From: Novosphingobium kunmingense
Lineage (GTDB): Bacteria > Pseudomonadota > Alphaproteobacteria > Sphingomonadales > Sphingomonadaceae
Length of the DNA: 61,372 bases
NCBI RefSeq assembly: GCF_002813245.1
Contig: NZ_PHUF01000008.1
Location: 1-61,372, forward strand
Direction of reading: 5' to 3'
Shown here: in pieces, positions 8,598 through 16,695 of the stretch
How positions within the stretch are numbered: the stretch's first letter is position 1
How the letters are laid out: each line of letters opens with the position of its first letter
Notes under the pieces: generated by a model
The model's input: the letters and a program-made list of their open reading frames with translations, nothing else
Told to the model about the DNA's origin: nothing
The model's database searches: none
Position numbers and translations under genes: made by a program

Positions 8598-9596
8598 CTA
8601 GGGCATGGTCACCACGACCTTGCCGATGGCCTTGCGGTTCGCCAGCATGGTGATCGCTTCCGCGCCGCGATCAAGCGGAAAGGTGGCCGAGACGCGCGGA
8701 TTGATCTTGCCCTGCTGCAGCAGGTCGAACAGCGTGGCGATGTGTGCGCCGTTGCCCTTGGGATCGCGCGCGGCATAGGCCCCCCAGAACACGCCGCAGA
8801 CGTCGCAACTTTTCAGCAGCGTGAGGTTAAGCGGCAGCTTGGCGATGCCGGCGGGGAAGCCGACCACGCAGAACCGGCCCTCCCACGCGATCGCGCGGAC
8901 CGCCGGTTCGGAATAGTCGCCGCCGACGATGTCGTAGACCACGTTGGCGCCGTCGGGGCCGCAGGCGGCCTTGAAGGCTTCGGACAGGGCCTTCTGCTGG
9001 TCCCGGTCGAGCGGCGCGACAGGATAGATCACGACCTCGTCCGCGCCGTGTTCGCGGGCAACGGCGGCCTTTTCCTCGCTCGACACCGCAGCGACGACGC
9101 GGGCGCCGTAGGCCTTGCCCAGTTCGACGGCCGACAGGCCGACACCACCCGCCGCGCCCAGTACCAGCAGGGTGTCGCCGGCCTTGAGGTGCCCGCGGTC
9201 GAGCAGGCCGTGCATGTTGGTGCCATAGGTCATCAACAGCGAGGCTCCGGTTTCGAAGCCGACGCCGTCGGGCAGGGGGAACAGCTTGTCGGCCGGTGCC
9301 AGCACTTCGGTGGCAAGACCGCCGTTGCCCATCATGGCGATGACGCGGTCTCCGGCCTTCCACTGGGTAACGCCTTCACCGACCGCGTCGATCACGCCCG
9401 AAAGTTCGCCGCCGGGCGAGAATGGCCGCGGCGGCTTGAATTGGTACAAGTCGCGAATCATGAGAACGTCGGGATAGTTGATCGCACAGGCCTTGACCGC
9501 GATGCGCACCTGACCGGGGCCGGGCTGGGGGCTGTCGAGGTCGTCCAGAGTCAGGGTTTCCGGTCCTCCGACCGCGTGGCTGCGCAAGGCTTTCAT
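8598..9596 (-). CDS. NADPH:quinone oxidoreductase family protein (zinc-free MDR)
   Basis: The 332-residue medium-chain dehydrogenase/reductase begins MKALRSHAVGGPETLTLDDL. It contains NYPDVLMIRDLYQFKPPRP, the GGELSGVIDAVGEGV strand, and the nucleotide-binding turn LLVLGAAGGVGLSAVELGKA near residue 145. The structural and catalytic zinc ligands of alcohol dehydrogenases are absent, as in QOR-type enzymes. The ATG at 9594-9596 is preferred over an upstream start that adds charged residues. It is 31 bases downstream of leuD and probably cotranscribed. The physiological substrate is unknown. Confidence 0.88.
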   Translation of the reverse strand: MKALRSHAVGGPETLTLDDLDSPQPGPGQVRIAVKACAINYPDVLMIRDLYQFKPPRPFSPGGELSGVIDAVGEGVTQWKAGDRVIAMMGNGGLATEVLAPADKLFPLPDGVGFETGASLLMTYGTNMHGLLDRGHLKAGDTLLVLGAAGGVGLSAVELGKAYGARVVAAVSSEEKAAVAREHGADEVVIYPVAPLDRDQQKALSEAFKAACGPDGANVVYDIVGGDYSEPAVRAIAWEGRFCVVGFPAGIAKLPLNLTLLKSCDVCGVFWGAYAARDPKGNGAHIATLFDLLQQGKINPRVSATFPLDRGAEAITMLANRKAIGKVVVTMP

Positions 9597-9627
9597 GGCT
9601 TTGTCTCTCTCCCGTTCGTTCGATTTT

Positions 9628-10218
9628 TCAGGCGGTGTGCGCCAGCCAGGGCGTGTTTTCACGCGCCTGACGTTCGTAGTCCGAAATCTGCGCGCCGCGC
9701 GCCATGGTCAGCCCCACTTCGTCGAGCCCGTTGAGCAGGCAGTGCTTGCGGAACGGATCGATGGCGAAGGTGAAGCGATCCTGGAACGGGGTGGTCACCG
9801 TCTGGTGTTCGAGGTCGATCGCCAGGGGATCGGTCTGCGCGACCTCCATCAGGCGGTCGATCGCGTCCTGCGGGAGGACGACCGTCAGGATGCCGTTCTT
9901 GAAGGCGTTGCCCGAAAAGATGTCGGAAAAGCTGGGGGCGATCACCGCCTTGATGCCAAGGTCGAGCAGGGCCCAGGCGGCGTGTTCGCGGCTCGACCCG
10001 CAGCCGAAGTTGTCGCCCGCTATCAGGATCGGCGATCCGGAGAATTCGGGCGAATCGAACAGGTTGTCCGGATCGGTGCGCAGGCTTTCGAAGGCGCCCT
10101 TGCCCAGGCCTTCGCGGGTGATGGTCTTGAGCCATTTGGCCGGGATGATCACGTCGGTATCGACGTTCTTGCGGCCGAATGGAATGGCCCGTCCGCTCAC
10201 CTCGCGCAGGGGGTCCAT
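9628..10218 (-). CDS. leuD: 3-isopropylmalate dehydratase small subunit
   Basis: The 196-residue protein carries the aconitase-swivel signatures: [13 protein letters not shown] near the N-terminus, then [17 protein letters not shown] and the [19 protein letters not shown] loop. With LeuC it isomerises 2-isopropylmalate to 3-isopropylmalate in leucine synthesis. The start ATG (10216-10218) overlaps the TGA of the upstream small membrane protein (TGATG), so the genes are translationally coupled. leuC lies about 1.1 kb upstream on the same strand, separated by three unrelated genes. Confidence 0.96.
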   Translation of the reverse strand: MDPLREVSGRAIPFGRKNVDTDVIIPAKWLKTITREGLGKGAFESLRTDPDNLFDSPEFSGSPILIAGDNFGCGSSREHAAWALLDLGIKAVIAPSFSDIFSGNAFKNGILTVVLPQDAIDRLMEVAQTDPLAIDLEHQTVTTPFQDRFTFAIDPFRKHCLLNGLDEVGLTMARGAQISDYERQARENTPWLAHTA

Positions 10219-10397
10219 CAATCGGTTTCCGGCGCCGGGGCGGCCTTGGCCTTCTTGGCGGCCCGTTCGGCGCGCTCCTTGCGGCGCGAGGCGTAGAGGA
10301 GGGCTGCAGCAATCGCGGCAGACCCGATAGCGGCCCCGGCCATCGCCGCAGCGCTGGTCCAGCTGGCCTTGTCGGACGTGTCGGTTTCGTCGGTCAT
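10218..10397 (-). CDS. Small single-pass membrane protein between leuC and leuD
   Basis: The 59-residue product starts [17 protein letters not shown], has one hydrophobic Ala/Gly-rich helix ([20 protein letters not shown]) and a basic Lys/Arg/Ala C-terminal tail. I chose the inner ATG at 10395-10397; a start 12 codons earlier is possible. Its stop overlaps the leuD start. No family recognised. Its place in the leucine operon may be incidental. Confidence 0.5.
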   Translation of the reverse strand: MTDETDTSDKASWTSAAAMAGAAIGSAAIAAALLYASRRKERAERAAKKAKAAPAPETD

Positions 10398-10457
10398 GCT
10401 TTTCCCTATGTCCATCGCGGCCAGCCGGTTCAAGGCCCCATTCCTGATTTTTGAATC

Positions 10458-10952
10458 TCAGCGAAGGAAGCGTTGGAGAACAAGCCACGCTGCCTGCTTG
10501 TCGGCCAGGCTGAGCGCCGCATGCGCCGGGCTTGAAGACGGCAGGTCGACCAGCGGCAGGGACGTGCCCTCAAGAATCGCGCGACCAGTCCGCGAGGCGG
10601 CCTTGCCGTTGAAGGCCACAGCGCGCAGGTCCGGCAGGGACGCCGCGAGATCGGCCAGCGCCGCTGCCTCGCCGTCGCGGATCGCGCTGTCGAGCGACCC
10701 CGGCCGGAAGGCGGAGGCGTAGACATCCCACAACCCTATTCCAGCCTCTGCAAGGGCGGCAAGACGGTCGCCATAAGGGCGACCGGGCAAGGCTGGCTGG
10801 CTGATGACTTCGCCGATCAGTGGCCAGAACTGGTTACGGGGATGGGCATAATACTGTCCCGCTCCCAGGGAAGCCCGACCGGGCAAACTGCCCAGCACGA
10901 GGACCCGCGTGCCTGCACTGGCAAATGGCGCGAAGGCATGGCTGCGGTTCAG
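10458..10952 (-). CDS. DNA-deoxyinosine/uracil glycosylase (Mug/TDG-like)
   Basis: The product (about 164 residues) has the uracil-DNA-glycosylase superfamily pattern: [13 protein letters not shown] at the N-terminus, [13 protein letters not shown] in the catalytic region, and [12 protein letters not shown] with the C-terminal S-P-A/H motif. This arrangement fits the DNA-deoxyinosine (hypoxanthine-DNA) glycosylase branch, which removes deaminated bases. No ATG, GTG or TTG precedes the first conserved strand. The only candidate I find is a CTG at 10950-10952 that overlaps the upstream TGA, giving [14 protein letters not shown]. Start confidence is low, family confidence is good. Confidence 0.78.
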   Translation of the reverse strand: MNRSHAFAPFASAGTRVLVLGSLPGRASLGAGQYYAHPRNQFWPLIGEVISQPALPGRPYGDRLAALAEAGIGLWDVYASAFRPGSLDSAIRDGEAAALADLAASLPDLRAVAFNGKAASRTGRAILEGTSLPLVDLPSSSPAHAALSLADKQAAWLVLQRFLR

Positions 10953-11356
10953 AACGCCTTTCCATCGCCGATGACGCCAGAACCGGTCGTGACGAAGTCG
11001 TCGTCTTCGGTCATCACGGCGCGGCCGTCCTGGTAAGTGACCGGAATGCCGTCCAACGCATCCTGCGCGAACAGCCGCGTGTTTACGCCAAGCCGATCCG
11101 ACGGGTGCGCCGGAGTCGCATCGTAATGGGTGGTCGATCCGCAGCGCGGGCAGAAATTGATGGTCAACCAGGGATCGTCCAGGTCGCTGCGAACGAACTG
11201 CGCTGTCGGTCCTGTGACCGTAACTTCGGACCTGTCGAAATAGCCCCAGGCCGCGCCCGTCGCGCGGCACAGGCGGCAATTGCACATGTTGATGCAGTCG
11301 GGCCGGCGGGAAATCGCGACGGCAACCTGGCCGCACAGGCACTGCCCGCCGATCAC
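10949..11356 (-). CDS. GFA/CENP-V family zinc protein
   Basis: The 135-residue protein begins MIGGQCLCGQVAVAI and has the family's zinc-binding cysteines: CLCG, then CNCRLCR, then NFCPRCGS. These proteins share the fold of glutathione-dependent formaldehyde-activating enzyme, but most members have no proven activity. It lies four bases after the leuC stop, so it is cotranscribed with leuC, and it overlaps the DNA glycosylase gene. It may deal with reactive aldehydes; that is inference. Confidence 0.85.
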   Translation of the reverse strand: MIGGQCLCGQVAVAISRRPDCINMCNCRLCRATGAAWGYFDRSEVTVTGPTAQFVRSDLDDPWLTINFCPRCGSTTHYDATPAHPSDRLGVNTRLFAQDALDGIPVTYQDGRAVMTEDDDFVTTGSGVIGDGKAF

Positions 11357-11359
11357 CGG

Positions 11360-12787
11360 TCAGATCGCGCGCACGTCGGCAAGGCGACCGGCCACGGCCG
11401 AAGCGGCTGCGGTCGCCGGCGAGACGAGGTGGGTGCGCGCGCCAGGGCCCTGGCGGCCGACGAAGTTGCGGTTGCTGGTCGATGCGCAGCGTTCGCCCGG
11501 CGGGACCTTGTCGGGGTTCATGCCAAGGCAGGCCGAACAGCCCGGCTCGCGCCATTCGAAGCCGGCGTCGGTGAAGATCCGGTCGAGGCCTTCCTGTTCG
11601 GCCTGGCGCTTGACCAGGCCTGAACCCGGGACGACGATCGCCCACTTGACGTTCCGCGCCTTGGTCTTGCCCTTGAGCACGGCGGCGGCGGCGCGCAGAT
11701 CCTCGATCCGGCTGTTGGTGCAGGACCCGATGAAGACGTTCTGGATCTCCACCTCGGTCAGCTTCTGCCCGGCGGTGAGTCCCATGTATTCGAGCGACTT
11801 GCGCGCCGCATCCTGCTTGGACGGGTCCGCGAAGCTTTCGGGCGCCGGGACGGTGCCGGTGATCGGTACCACGTCTTCGGGACTGGTGCCCCAGGTAACC
11901 GAGGGCACGATATCTCCCGCATCGATAACGACGACCTTGTCGTATCTTGCGCCCGGATCGGTCGCGAGGCTGCGCCACCAGGCGACTGCCTTGTCCCATT
12001 CCTCGCCCTTGGGGGCATAGGGGCGGCCCTTCACATAGGCGAAGGTCTTGTCGTCCGGCGCGATCAGGCCGGCGCGGGCGCCGTGTTCGATCGCCATGTT
12101 GCTGACGGTCAGGCGGCCTTCGATGGTGAGGTCGCGGATCGCCGAGCCGGTATATTCGACGACATAGCCGGTGCCGCCCGAGGCGCGCAGCACCCCGCCG
12201 ATGTGCAGGACCACGTCCTTGGCTGTGACGCCGGGGCCAAGCTGGCCCTCGACGCGCACTTCCATGGTCTTCGACTGCGCCAGCAGCAGGGTTTGCGTCG
12301 CGAGCACATGCTCGACCTCGCTGGTGCCGATGCCGAAGGCCAGCGCACCAAGGCCGCCGTGGCAGGCGGTGTGGCTGTCGCCGCAGACGATCGTCGCGCC
12401 GGGCAGCGAGAAGCCCTGCTCGGGTCCGACGACGTGGACGATACCCTGTTCGACGTCGGTATCCCCGATCAGGCGGATGCCGAATTCCGGTGCGTTGCGC
12501 TCGAGCGCCTGAAGCTGCTGCGCGCTTTCCGCGTCGGCAATCGGCACACGGTGCCCGGCCGCGTCGCGCCGCGGCGTGGTCGGCACGTTGTGGTCTGGGA
12601 CGGCGAGGGTCAGGTCGGGACGGCGGACCGTGCGGCCGGCAAGGCGCAGCGCCTCGAACGCCTGGGGGCTGGTCACTTCGTGGACGAGATGGCGGTCGAT
12701 GTAGATCAGGCAGGTGCCATCGTCGCGGCGTTCGACGACGTGAGCATCCCAGATCTTTTCGTACAATGTTCGGGGTCTGCTGGCCAT
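11360..12787 (-). CDS. leuC: 3-isopropylmalate dehydratase large subunit
   Basis: The 475-residue protein begins [18 protein letters not shown] and contains the aconitase-family landmarks: [17 protein letters not shown], the [26 protein letters not shown] segment, and the 4Fe-4S cysteines in GSCTNSR and GCSACLGMN. With LeuD it forms the leucine-pathway isomerase. The ATG at 12785-12787 is preferred to one 13 codons earlier because it matches family N-termini. The gene order leuC-GFA-glycosylase-small TM-leuD is unusual but all on one strand with short or overlapping gaps. Confidence 0.97.
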   Translation of the reverse strand: MASRPRTLYEKIWDAHVVERRDDGTCLIYIDRHLVHEVTSPQAFEALRLAGRTVRRPDLTLAVPDHNVPTTPRRDAAGHRVPIADAESAQQLQALERNAPEFGIRLIGDTDVEQGIVHVVGPEQGFSLPGATIVCGDSHTACHGGLGALAFGIGTSEVEHVLATQTLLLAQSKTMEVRVEGQLGPGVTAKDVVLHIGGVLRASGGTGYVVEYTGSAIRDLTIEGRLTVSNMAIEHGARAGLIAPDDKTFAYVKGRPYAPKGEEWDKAVAWWRSLATDPGARYDKVVVIDAGDIVPSVTWGTSPEDVVPITGTVPAPESFADPSKQDAARKSLEYMGLTAGQKLTEVEIQNVFIGSCTNSRIEDLRAAAAVLKGKTKARNVKWAIVVPGSGLVKRQAEQEGLDRIFTDAGFEWREPGCSACLGMNPDKVPPGERCASTSNRNFVGRQGPGARTHLVSPATAAASAVAGRLADVRAI

Positions 12788-12835
12788 GATTGTTACGCGC
12801 CTATAAAGGCCGACCGAGTCTGGCAAGGTCCAATC

Positions 12836-13186
12836 CTATTCGGCGCGGGTCCAGATCCACGTGCCGGCACCCGCCAGCACGGCCAGCGAGGCCAGCACCC
12901 ACGGCCATCCGACGGTGAACCAGGTGAAAACCGCGCCTGCCGCCATGGCGATCAGCGCCGAAATCTTTGCCCGGCGCGGGATCGCGCGGCGGTCGCGCCA
13001 TTGGATCATGGCGGGGCCATAGCTGGGATGGGCATAGAGCCGTTCGGCCAGTTCGGGATGGCTTCTGGTAAAGAAGTAGGCCGCCAGCAGCAGGAACGGG
13101 ACTGTCGGCAGGATCGGCAGGAACACGCCAACGATCCCGAAGCACAGCGCGGTGTAGCCCGCCAGCCTGAGCATGAACAGGCGCAC
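12836..13186 (-). CDS. YbaN family (DUF454) inner-membrane protein
   Basis: The 116-residue protein starts at GTG 13184-13186. It carries the DUF454 signature LGIVGVFLPILPTVPFLLLAAYFF-like stretch and the SHPELAERLYAHPSYG loop, followed by two further hydrophobic segments. YbaN proteins are small inner-membrane proteins of unknown role. The gene follows sufE by 11 bases and is the last member of the long run downstream of the psp genes. Confidence 0.85.
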   Translation of the reverse strand: MRLFMLRLAGYTALCFGIVGVFLPILPTVPFLLLAAYFFTRSHPELAERLYAHPSYGPAMIQWRDRRAIPRRAKISALIAMAAGAVFTWFTVGWPWVLASLAVLAGAGTWIWTRAE

Positions 13187-13197
13187 GCCGGGGGCGA

Positions 13198-13608
13198 TCA
13201 GCCTGCCGCCAGACGGGCGGCGGTCTCGCGGATCAGGGCGATCATGTTGGGCACGCCCTGGGTGCGGTTGGAGGACAACTGGTTCCTGAGATCGAACGGT
13301 TCGAGCGCGGCGGCCAAGTCCGTCGCCGCGACCTCGGCGGCGGGGCGGTCCTGCACCGCGGCGATGACCAGGGCGACGATCCCCTTGGTGATCGCGGCGT
13401 TGCTGTCGGCGAGGAAATGCAGGGTGCCGTCGTCGCGTTGCATCGGATAGACCCAGACGCTGGCGGAGCAGCCGCGCACCAGCGTGGCGTCGGTCTTCAG
13501 CGCGTCGGGCATGGGATCAAGCGAGCGGCCCAGTTCGATCAGCAGGCGGTAGCGTTCGTCGCCGTCGAGAAAATCGTATTCGTCATGAATATCGGAAAGG
13601 CTGCGCAT
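13198..13608 (-). CDS. sufE: SufE family Fe-S cluster assembly protein
   Basis: The 136-residue product begins MRSLSDIHDEYDFLDGDERY, followed by LIELGRSLDPMP and the VRGCSASVWVYP segment. The Cys of this GCxS segment accepts sulfur from the SufS cysteine desulfurase. The fold-defining residues and length match SufE. The ATG at 13606-13608 fits the family start. It lies 25 bases after the last PspB-like gene. Whether it is cotranscribed from the psp promoter or has its own is not clear. No other suf genes are nearby. Confidence 0.9.
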   Translation of the reverse strand: MRSLSDIHDEYDFLDGDERYRLLIELGRSLDPMPDALKTDATLVRGCSASVWVYPMQRDDGTLHFLADSNAAITKGIVALVIAAVQDRPAAEVAATDLAAALEPFDLRNQLSSNRTQGVPNMIALIRETAARLAAG

Positions 13609-13633
13609 CGGCGCGGCACTAGCGGGGCGGGGG

Positions 13634-13870
13634 TCAGAGGTCCACCCCGGCGGCGATCGCCTCGAGCTTGCGGATGCGTTCCTTGAGGTCGGCAATCTCG
13701 ATCCGCGCCATGCCCTGGCCCACGCCGCCTTCGATTTCCGGGCGGTGGTGGGTTTCCAGTTCACGGGTCTTGAGCGTCAGCCAGCCCTGCCAGCCGCGCA
13801 GCGCCGCAGCCGCGATGACGATCAGGCCGAGCAGGGCCGTCAAGGCAATCAGGAGGTATTCGCCGGTCAT
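13634..13870 (-). CDS. Small membrane protein with C-terminal coiled coil (PspB-like, fifth in array)
   Basis: The 78-residue product has one N-terminal membrane helix (YLLIALTALLGLIVIAAAAL), a Trp-rich juxtamembrane stretch, and a C-terminal helix ending IADLKERIRKLEAIAAGVDL. That end resembles the LERI-x-TD element of its four upstream neighbours and of PspB. It is the last of five such small genes in tandem. The ends fit a membrane-tethered coiled coil that might bind PspA or PspC; that is inference. Confidence 0.65.
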   Translation of the reverse strand: MTGEYLLIALTALLGLIVIAAAALRGWQGWLTLKTRELETHHRPEIEGGVGQGMARIEIADLKERIRKLEAIAAGVDL

Positions 13871-13896
13871 TGCGGTGCTCCCAGACTTGGCGCGCG

Positions 13897-14172
13897 TCAG
13901 TTGTCGCGCAGACGATCGATTTCTTCGGCCAGCGCCTGCGGGCGGCGGCCGTCGGTAGCGATGCGTTCGAGGACGTGGATCCGTTCGCGCAGGTCCTCGA
14001 CCTCGCGCTGCAGTTCCTGTTCGCGCGGGCTGGGCAGGGCAGGCTGCCCGGCCTGGGCGCGGCGCACACGGCGCGTGGCGCGATCATCGCCGACCCAGAT
14101 CCGTACCAGGCGGACGATCATGCTGGTCACGATGGCGACGATGATAATGGCAACGACTCCTCCGCTCATCAT
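13897..14172 (-). CDS. PspB-like membrane protein (fourth in array)
   Basis: The 91-residue product has an N-terminal membrane helix (VVAIIIVAIVTSMIVRLVRI), a basic linker, and a coiled coil (REQELQREVEDLRERIHVLERIATDG), then EEIDRLRDN. The LERIATDxx and final EID-LRD elements repeat those of the adjacent genes. PspB itself has the same plan: one helix followed by a leucine-zipper-like cytoplasmic segment. It lies 10 bases downstream of the third member. Confidence 0.7.
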   Translation of the reverse strand: MMSGGVVAIIIVAIVTSMIVRLVRIWVGDDRATRRVRRAQAGQPALPSPREQELQREVEDLRERIHVLERIATDGRRPQALAEEIDRLRDN

Positions 14173-14182
14173 CTGGTCTCCT

Positions 14183-14512
14183 TCAATTGCTGACCTGGTC
14201 GCGCAGCGCTTCGATCTGGTGGGTCAGGGCATAGCCGCTGTCGGTGACGATCCGTTCGACGTTGGCCATGCGGTCCTTGATGCTGCCAAGTTCGGCGCGG
14301 AGCTGGGCGTTTTCCTGGCTGAGCAGCCTGATGCGCTCGACCGCTTCTTCATTCTTCCGGGGATAGACCGCCTGGCCCCAGGCACCGTCCAGCGGGTACC
14401 CGTTCTTGATCCGCATCCACGTCGTCAGAACCCATCCGCCGACTGCAGCCACCCCGATCAGACTGATGGTGGGGATCAGCATTCGCAGAAGCATTACCTT
14501 ATCAGGATCCAT
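14183..14512 (-). CDS. PspB-like membrane protein (third in array)
   Basis: The 109-residue product starts MDPDKVMLLRMLIPTIS, has one membrane helix to about residue 30, a YPLDGAWGQAVYPRK insert, and a coiled coil (AVERIRLLSQENAQLRAEL) that ends in NVERIVTDSGYALTHQIEAL. The final stretch is nearly the same as in the first two genes of the array. The insert with Trp and Tyr distinguishes it. One base separates it from the second member. Confidence 0.7.
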   Translation of the reverse strand: MDPDKVMLLRMLIPTISLIGVAAVGGWVLTTWMRIKNGYPLDGAWGQAVYPRKNEEAVERIRLLSQENAQLRAELGSIKDRMANVERIVTDSGYALTHQIEALRDQVSN

Positions 14513-14513
14513 T

Positions 14514-14795
14514 TCACACAACCTCGTTCTGGCGCGCGTTGCGCAAATCTTCGATCTGGGCAGCAAGGTCCGGGCCCTTGTCGGTGGCAATCCGTTCGAG
14601 CACGCGCAGACGCTGTTCGATGCGCGGATCGGGCGAAGAGGAAGTCCCCGCTTGGCCGCTGGCGTGCAGGATCTGCAGTTCCAGTTCCCGTTCGCGGACC
14701 TTCAGCTTGCTCTTGTAGGCTCCGGTCAGGATGCCGACGATCGACACCGTGCCGATAACGACAGCAGCCAGGCCCATGAATTCCCCGAACTCCAT
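14514..14795 (-). CDS. PspB-like membrane protein (second in array)
   Basis: The 93-residue product begins MEFGEFMGLAAVVIGTVSIV, giving an N-terminal membrane helix. A coiled coil follows (KSKLKVRERELELQILHAS), then a short Gly/Ser linker and RIEQRLRVLERIATDKGPDL-AQIEDLRNA. The shared C-terminal element makes it a paralogue of its neighbours. Its start overlaps the stop of the first member (TGATG), so translation is probably coupled. Confidence 0.72.
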   Translation of the reverse strand: MEFGEFMGLAAVVIGTVSIVGILTGAYKSKLKVRERELELQILHASGQAGTSSSPDPRIEQRLRVLERIATDKGPDLAAQIEDLRNARQNEVV

Positions 14796-15082
14796 CAGCG
14801 CAGGTCCTTCTCGCGGGAGTCGAGCAAGGCTTCGACGTGGCGGGCATCGCGCAAGGCTTCGATCTGCGTCGCGACATCGTAGCCCTTGTCGGTAACGATG
14901 CGTTCCAGAACGCGGACGCGCTGTTCGAGTTCGCTGTTGCTTGCCGCGTATTGAGCGGCCTTTTCGGCGGTCGCCTGGATTTCCATCTGGGCGATCTTCT
15001 GCTTGTGCTTGGTCCAGATCGCGACGATCGGAATGCACAAGGCAAAGATCGGGATCAGGGCGCCAATTGCTCCGGCATCCAT
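14795..15082 (-). CDS. PspB-like membrane protein (first in array)
   Basis: The 95-residue product begins MDAGAIGALIPIFALCIPIV, has one membrane helix, and then a coiled coil with LEQRVRVLERIVTDKGYD followed by VATQIEALRDARHVEAL. The layout matches PspB (helix plus cytoplasmic coiled coil) although the sequence differs from the pspB-like gene at 15485. It lies 28 bases after pspC and overlaps the next member by one base. The role is probably in the envelope-stress complex; that is inference from context. Confidence 0.72.
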   Translation of the reverse strand: MDAGAIGALIPIFALCIPIVAIWTKHKQKIAQMEIQATAEKAAQYAASNSELEQRVRVLERIVTDKGYDVATQIEALRDARHVEALLDSREKDLR

Positions 15083-15110
15083 TGCTCTAATTCCCCCTGC
15101 AGTGTTGGTT

Positions 15111-15488
15111 TCAGCGCAGCCGCTCGATTTCGGCGGACAGGCGCGGGTTGCTGGTCACGTAGTACGTTTCGATATCGGCCAGGCGGCGGTCGATCTCGCG
15201 CAGCTTGCCGCGCACTTCGCGGGCCGAACGGGTCGGCGACTGACGCACCCCCTGCCAGAACTTCTGCTCGTCTCGGTCGCCGTAGAGCGCGCTGGGCTTC
15301 TTGTCGGCGATCATGCCGAGCGCGAAGTAGGCAATGATCGGCCAGCCCATCATCAGGGTGAAGGCGATGAAGCCCAGACGGATCCACAACACGTCGATCC
15401 CGGTGTAGTCGGCGATGCCGGCGCAGACGCCCAGTACCTTGCCGTCCTGCTTGTCGCGGTAGAAGCGGGTGCGGGGTGTCGTGTTCAC
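15111..15488 (-). CDS. pspC: Phage shock protein C
   Basis: The 125-residue protein contains the PspC domain: RFYRDKQDGKVLGVCAGIADYTGIDVLWIRLGF, then a hydrophobic segment (MMGWPIIAYFALGMI). PspC senses envelope stress with PspB and releases PspA from PspF. The C-terminus forms a predicted coiled coil (LREIDRRLADIETYY) ending in RLSAEIERLR, similar to the ends of the neighbouring PspB-like proteins. The GTG start overlaps the pspB stop by four bases. Confidence 0.92.
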   Translation of the reverse strand: MNTTPRTRFYRDKQDGKVLGVCAGIADYTGIDVLWIRLGFIAFTLMMGWPIIAYFALGMIADKKPSALYGDRDEQKFWQGVRQSPTRSAREVRGKLREIDRRLADIETYYVTSNPRLSAEIERLR

Positions 15489-15775
15489 TTTGCAGTCCTC
15501 CGGCTGAGCAGGCGGTCGAGTTCGTCGAGCTTGGGGTCCACCGCTTCGTCGCGGGCGGCGATACGGCGGGGGGTGAATTCGGGATTATCGGCGGCCACCA
15601 GGCGTTCGACCGTTTCGATCCGGTCATCGAGGCGGCGCGCCAGCTGGTAGAGTTCCTCGAGCAGCGCCTCGTCGTCGTTGGTCAGCGTCGGCGCGGTCTT
15701 CCACTTGGTGATGTAGTGCAGGATCAGCCACGGCAGGCCCACGAATATGGCCACGATTGCAAACACTTCTTCCAT
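15485..15775 (-). CDS. pspB: Phage shock protein B
   Basis: The 96-residue protein starts MEEVFAIVAIFVGLPWLILH, with the PspB pattern of a single membrane helix followed by HYITKWK and a cytoplasmic coiled coil (LLEELYQLARRLDDRIETVERLV). The IETVERLVAAD-P element is the counterpart of PspB's LE-RIL motif. It lies three bases after pspA and overlaps pspC, so the three are one translation-coupled unit. The C-terminal 25 residues are longer than in E. coli PspB. Confidence 0.9.
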   Translation of the reverse strand: MEEVFAIVAIFVGLPWLILHYITKWKTAPTLTNDDEALLEELYQLARRLDDRIETVERLVAADNPEFTPRRIAARDEAVDPKLDELDRLLSRRTAK

Positions 15776-15778
15776 CGA

Positions 15779-16480
15779 TCAATCCTCTTCGCTGCGGCTC
15801 GGGAGAGCGTTCTGCTGACCCAGCGCACGCTTCATTTCCTCAAGCTCCTCGTCGATCTTGTCCTGCCCGGCGAGCGCCGCGATCTCGTCGGCGAGGCTGG
15901 GCTGCTTGGTCCCGTCGGCCAGGCTCAGCGCATCGGCGCGGCCTTCGGCATAGTCGACCCGGCGCTCGAGCTGGTCGAACCGGGCCATTGCCTCGTCGAC
16001 CCGCTCGCTGGCGAGCAGCGTGCGCAGCTTGACGCGGTTCTCGGCGCTTTCGAGACGCGCGGCGATCGCGGTCTGGCGGCTGCGGGCTTCGCGCATGCGG
16101 GTCTGCAGCTTCTCGATGTCGATCTCGTAGGCGCGCAGCGCGTCGTCCAGCACGGCGATCTCGGTCTTGAGCTGGTCGGACATGTCGCCGGCCTTCTTCT
16201 TTTCGACGAGGGCGGCGCGGGCGAGGTCCTCGCGATCCTTCGACAGGGCGAGCTGGGCCTTGTCGGCCCAGTCGGCCTGAAGCTGGTCAAGCTTGATTGT
16301 GTGGCGGTGCATTTCCTTCTGATCGGCAATCGTGCGTGCCGCGCTGGCCCGGACCTCGACCAGGGTTTCCTCCATTTCAAGGATGATCATGCGGATCATC
16401 TTGGCCGGGTCGTCGGCCTTGTCGAGCAGGTCGTTGAAGTTGGCGGCGATGATGTCACGGGTACGGCTGAAAATGCCCAT
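15779..16480 (-). CDS. pspA: Phage shock protein A (ESCRT-III-like membrane-stabilising protein)
   Basis: The 233-residue protein begins MGIFSRTRDIIAANFNDLLD, the amphipathic membrane-binding start of PspA, followed by KADDPAKMIRMIILEMEETL and long coiled coils (about residues 30-190). PspA inhibits PspF in resting cells and coats damaged inner membrane under stress. The ATG at 16478-16480 has GGAG eight bases upstream. The reading frame stays open for another 68 codons upstream to a GTG at 16684 with its own AGGA, so an N-terminally extended form cannot be excluded. Confidence 0.95.
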   Translation of the reverse strand: MGIFSRTRDIIAANFNDLLDKADDPAKMIRMIILEMEETLVEVRASAARTIADQKEMHRHTIKLDQLQADWADKAQLALSKDREDLARAALVEKKKAGDMSDQLKTEIAVLDDALRAYEIDIEKLQTRMREARSRQTAIAARLESAENRVKLRTLLASERVDEAMARFDQLERRVDYAEGRADALSLADGTKQPSLADEIAALAGQDKIDEELEEMKRALGQQNALPSRSEED

Positions 16481-16695
16481 CAAGGGTGCTCCGAGGCTGG
16501 GGGTCGGGGAACGGCGCAGGCGGTCGACTTCCGCGTCGAGACGCGACTGGCGACGGGTCTGGCCGTAGGAGGGTTCGGTATGGGCCGGAACGCGGGTCAG
16601 GCGAGGGGACTGGGGGTCGCCTGCGGGGGGGGGGTCGCGTTCCGGCCCAAGGGGGTTGTCCCTGTCAACGGGGTCATTGATCACGGCTGCGTCCT

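Noticed and set aside
8121..9734. Long plus-strand frame opposite the cytochrome c' and quinone oxidoreductase genes
   Set aside because: The minus-strand genes are unmistakable; this frame is their GC-driven shadow.
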